Assembly: GCA_915063485.1 (NCBI GenBank)
Contig: CAJZDJ010000092.1
Coordinates: 1-6,815, forward strand
DNA: 6,815 nucleotides
Direction of reading: 5' to 3'
From: an uncultured Actinomyces sp.
GTDB taxonomy: Bacteria; Actinomycetota; Actinomycetes; Actinomycetales; Actinomycetaceae
In this document: positions 6,261 to 6,815 of the stretch, in pieces
Position numbering within the stretch: the stretch's first letter is position 1
Layout of the letters: each line of letters begins with the position of its first letter
Translations under genes and position numbers: made by a program
Notes under the pieces: generated by a model
Told to the model about the DNA's origin: nothing
What the model saw: the letters and a program-made list of their open reading frames with translations, nothing else
Databases searched by the model: none

Positions 6261-6303
6261 ACCAGGTCTGACATGGCTTAATCTAGATATGTCATCACCT
6301 GGT
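6261..6303 (+). repeat. interrupted inverted repeat before the mihF ribosome site
   Basis: ACCAGGT-C-TGACAT (6261-6274) pairs with ATGTCA-TC-ACCTGGT (6289-6303), giving 6 and 7 bp separated by a small internal loop, with a 14-nt terminal loop. It ends 5 nt before the Shine-Dalgarno GAAGGAG (6309-6315). It could be a leader hairpin affecting mihF translation, or a DNA operator. It lacks a U-tract and ends just before the gene, so it is not a normal terminator. Confidence 0.55.
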
Positions 6304-6320
6304 CTGGCGAAGGAGTCGTC

Positions 6321-6632
6321 ATGGCACTTCCATCATTAACCGCTCAAGAGCGTGCGGACGCGCTCGCAAAGGCTGCTGCCGCTAGGGTGCGTCGCGCCCA
6401 AGTGAAGGCAGACCTAAAGTCGGGAAAGCTGAAGCTGTCTGAGGTGCTAGATAGCGCCGAAGAAGATGAGGCAATCACCCGTATGAAGGTCGTAGCCTTG
6501 CTGCAAGCGCTTCCCCGAGTGGGGGCTACCACCGCACAGTCGTTACTCGACGAGTTCGAGATCTCGCAGTCCCGTCGCGTCAAGGGCTTGGGTGCTAAGC
6601 AGCGCGCCAAGCTGATCGACCGCTTCGGCTGA
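6321..6632 (+). CDS. mihF: mycobacterial-type integration host factor (mIHF), nucleoid-associated protein
   Basis: A 103-aa basic protein matching actinobacterial integration host factor, which is unrelated in fold to the IHF of Proteobacteria. The start MALPSLTAQERADALAKAAAAR is nearly diagnostic for the family. A long N-terminal helix carries the basic stretch RVRRAQVKADLKSGK (22-36). The helix-two-turn-helix DNA-binding part runs through ALLQALPRVGATTAQ (59-73). The end, SRRVKGLGAKQRAKLIDRF (84-102), is also typical. In Mycobacterium and Streptomyces such proteins bend and condense DNA, affect transcription widely and, in mycobacteria, assist phage L5 integration. The start is ATG after GAAGGAG (6309-6315) with 5-nt spacing. 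Its place between pyrF and gmk is conserved in actinobacteria. It is probably transcribed alone, with its own promoter upstream and a strong terminator behind it. Confidence 0.96.
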   Translation: MALPSLTAQERADALAKAAAARVRRAQVKADLKSGKLKLSEVLDSAEEDEAITRMKVVALLQALPRVGATTAQSLLDEFEISQSRRVKGLGAKQRAKLIDRFG

Positions 6633-6643
6633 TGTTAATTGAT

Positions 6644-6690
6644 CCAATCTGGGAGTTATCCGCAAGGGTAACTCCCAGATTGGGTTTTAC
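6644..6690 (+). terminator. strong intrinsic terminator after mihF
   Basis: Arms 6644-6658 and 6669-6683 are perfectly complementary over 15 bp. The stem continues through a U-G wobble and two C-G pairs to a GCAA tetraloop (6662-6665), for about 18 bp. GTTTTAC follows the stem as a short U-run. It starts 11 nt after the mihF stop. Confidence 0.9.
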
Positions 6691-6711
6691 GGGTTTCCCC
6701 CTTGCCGCCGT

Positions 6712-6724
6712 TACAATCAGCTTA
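6712..6724 (+). promoter_or_regulatory. gmk promoter, -10 placed for leaderless transcription
   Basis: TACAAT (6712-6717) matches the SigA -10 at five of six positions. It ends six bases before the A of the gmk ATG, so the predicted first transcribed base is the start codon itself. No Shine-Dalgarno precedes gmk. The -35 is poor, which is common for leaderless actinobacterial promoters. Confidence 0.65.
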
Positions 6725-6815
6725 TGAGCATCTCTAAACTATTCGTGTTGGCAGGTCCCACAGCGGTAGGTAAAGGGACGGTAGTTAGTGAGCTGCGCCG
6801 TCGTCACCCTGAGCT
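6724..6815 (+). CDS. gmk: guanylate kinase, N-terminal part (3' end outside window)
   Basis: The first 30 codons of a guanylate kinase, which phosphorylates GMP to GDP with ATP in the cytoplasm. The P-loop GPTAVGKGT (residues 11-19) has the Gly-Lys-Gly-Thr of this family rather than the GKS/GKT of most NMP kinases, and VVSELRRRHPE follows as expected. The rest of the family's roughly 190 aa, including the GMP-binding and lid regions, lies beyond the window. It follows mihF as in many actinobacteria but is cut off from it by a strong terminator. It appears to have its own leaderless promoter. Only the N-terminus is visible, but motif and context agree. Confidence 0.93.
   Translation, partial: MSISKLFVLAGPTAVGKGTVVSELRRRHPE

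Larger units (their letters stand above)
6053..6320 (+). other. intergenic region pyrF-mihF, rich in hairpins and short repeats
   Basis: These 268 nt hold no convincing gene. From left to right I see a two-part hairpin after pyrF, a cluster of ACCTGCGCA-type repeats, a candidate promoter, an interrupted inverted repeat and the mihF ribosome site. The region is more AT-rich than the genes around it. It is long for this otherwise tightly packed segment, which suggests complex control of mihF. Confidence 0.7.

Noticed and set aside
6268..6273. CTGACA as a -35 box for mihF
   Set aside because: It matches TTGACA at five of six positions, but no acceptable -10 lies 16-18 nt downstream. It also forms part of the inverted repeat arm.
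1..6815. Mobile elements, CRISPR arrays, tRNA or rRNA genes
   Set aside because: I found no transposase-like protein, no regular spaced repeat array, and no tRNA- or rRNA-like sequence. The window is contiguous conserved housekeeping genes on one strand.

Overview
The window is a compact stretch of an actinobacterial chromosome with every gene on the + strand. The neighbourhood aroB, efp, nusB, pyrR-pyrB-pyrC, pyrF, mihF, gmk is typical of Actinomycetota, and mihF (the mycobacterial-type integration host factor) is essentially confined to that phylum. Base composition is only moderately GC-rich, and CTA, GTA and TTA codons are common. This points away from Streptomyces or Mycobacterium and towards a lower-GC lineage such as Actinomycetaceae. 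That placement is an inference; the genus cannot be fixed from the sequence alone.

Layout. Positions 1-402 are the 3' end of aroB (3-dehydroquinate synthase). It abuts, with no gap, a 178-aa shikimate-kinase-like gene (403-939) whose P-loop lysine and a shikimate-binding aspartate appear to be lost. After a 52-nt gap come efp (992-1555) and nusB (1555-2022), which overlap by one base. A hairpin-bearing intergenic region then leads into the pyrimidine cluster: pyrR (start assigned at 2193), pyrB (2790-3779) and pyrC (3776-5092). pyrB and pyrC overlap by four bases. A strong hairpin terminator follows pyrC. Then come pyrF (5189-6052), a 268-nt regulatory-looking intergenic region, mihF (6321-6632), a near-perfect intrinsic terminator, and the first 92 bases of gmk (6724 onward), which looks leaderless.

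How the genes work together. aroB and its neighbour belong to the shikimate pathway. EF-P and NusB are translation and transcription/rRNA factors. PyrB and PyrC catalyse the second and third steps of de novo UMP synthesis and PyrF the last. PyrR is the uridine-nucleotide sensor. Its RNA-binding loop is visible directly over its own ribosome binding site, implying translational feedback on pyrR and probably polar control of pyrBC. carA and carB, which in many actinobacteria lie between pyrC and pyrF, are absent here, and a terminator stands in their place. mIHF is a small nucleoid DNA-binding protein and Gmk makes GDP.

Most of the window is conserved housekeeping sequence, and I see no clear novel multi-gene system. 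The points most worth a second look are the degenerate shikimate kinase, the missing carAB with a terminator in its place, the repeat-rich region upstream of mihF, and an AUGUGA start-stop overlap at the pyrB start.
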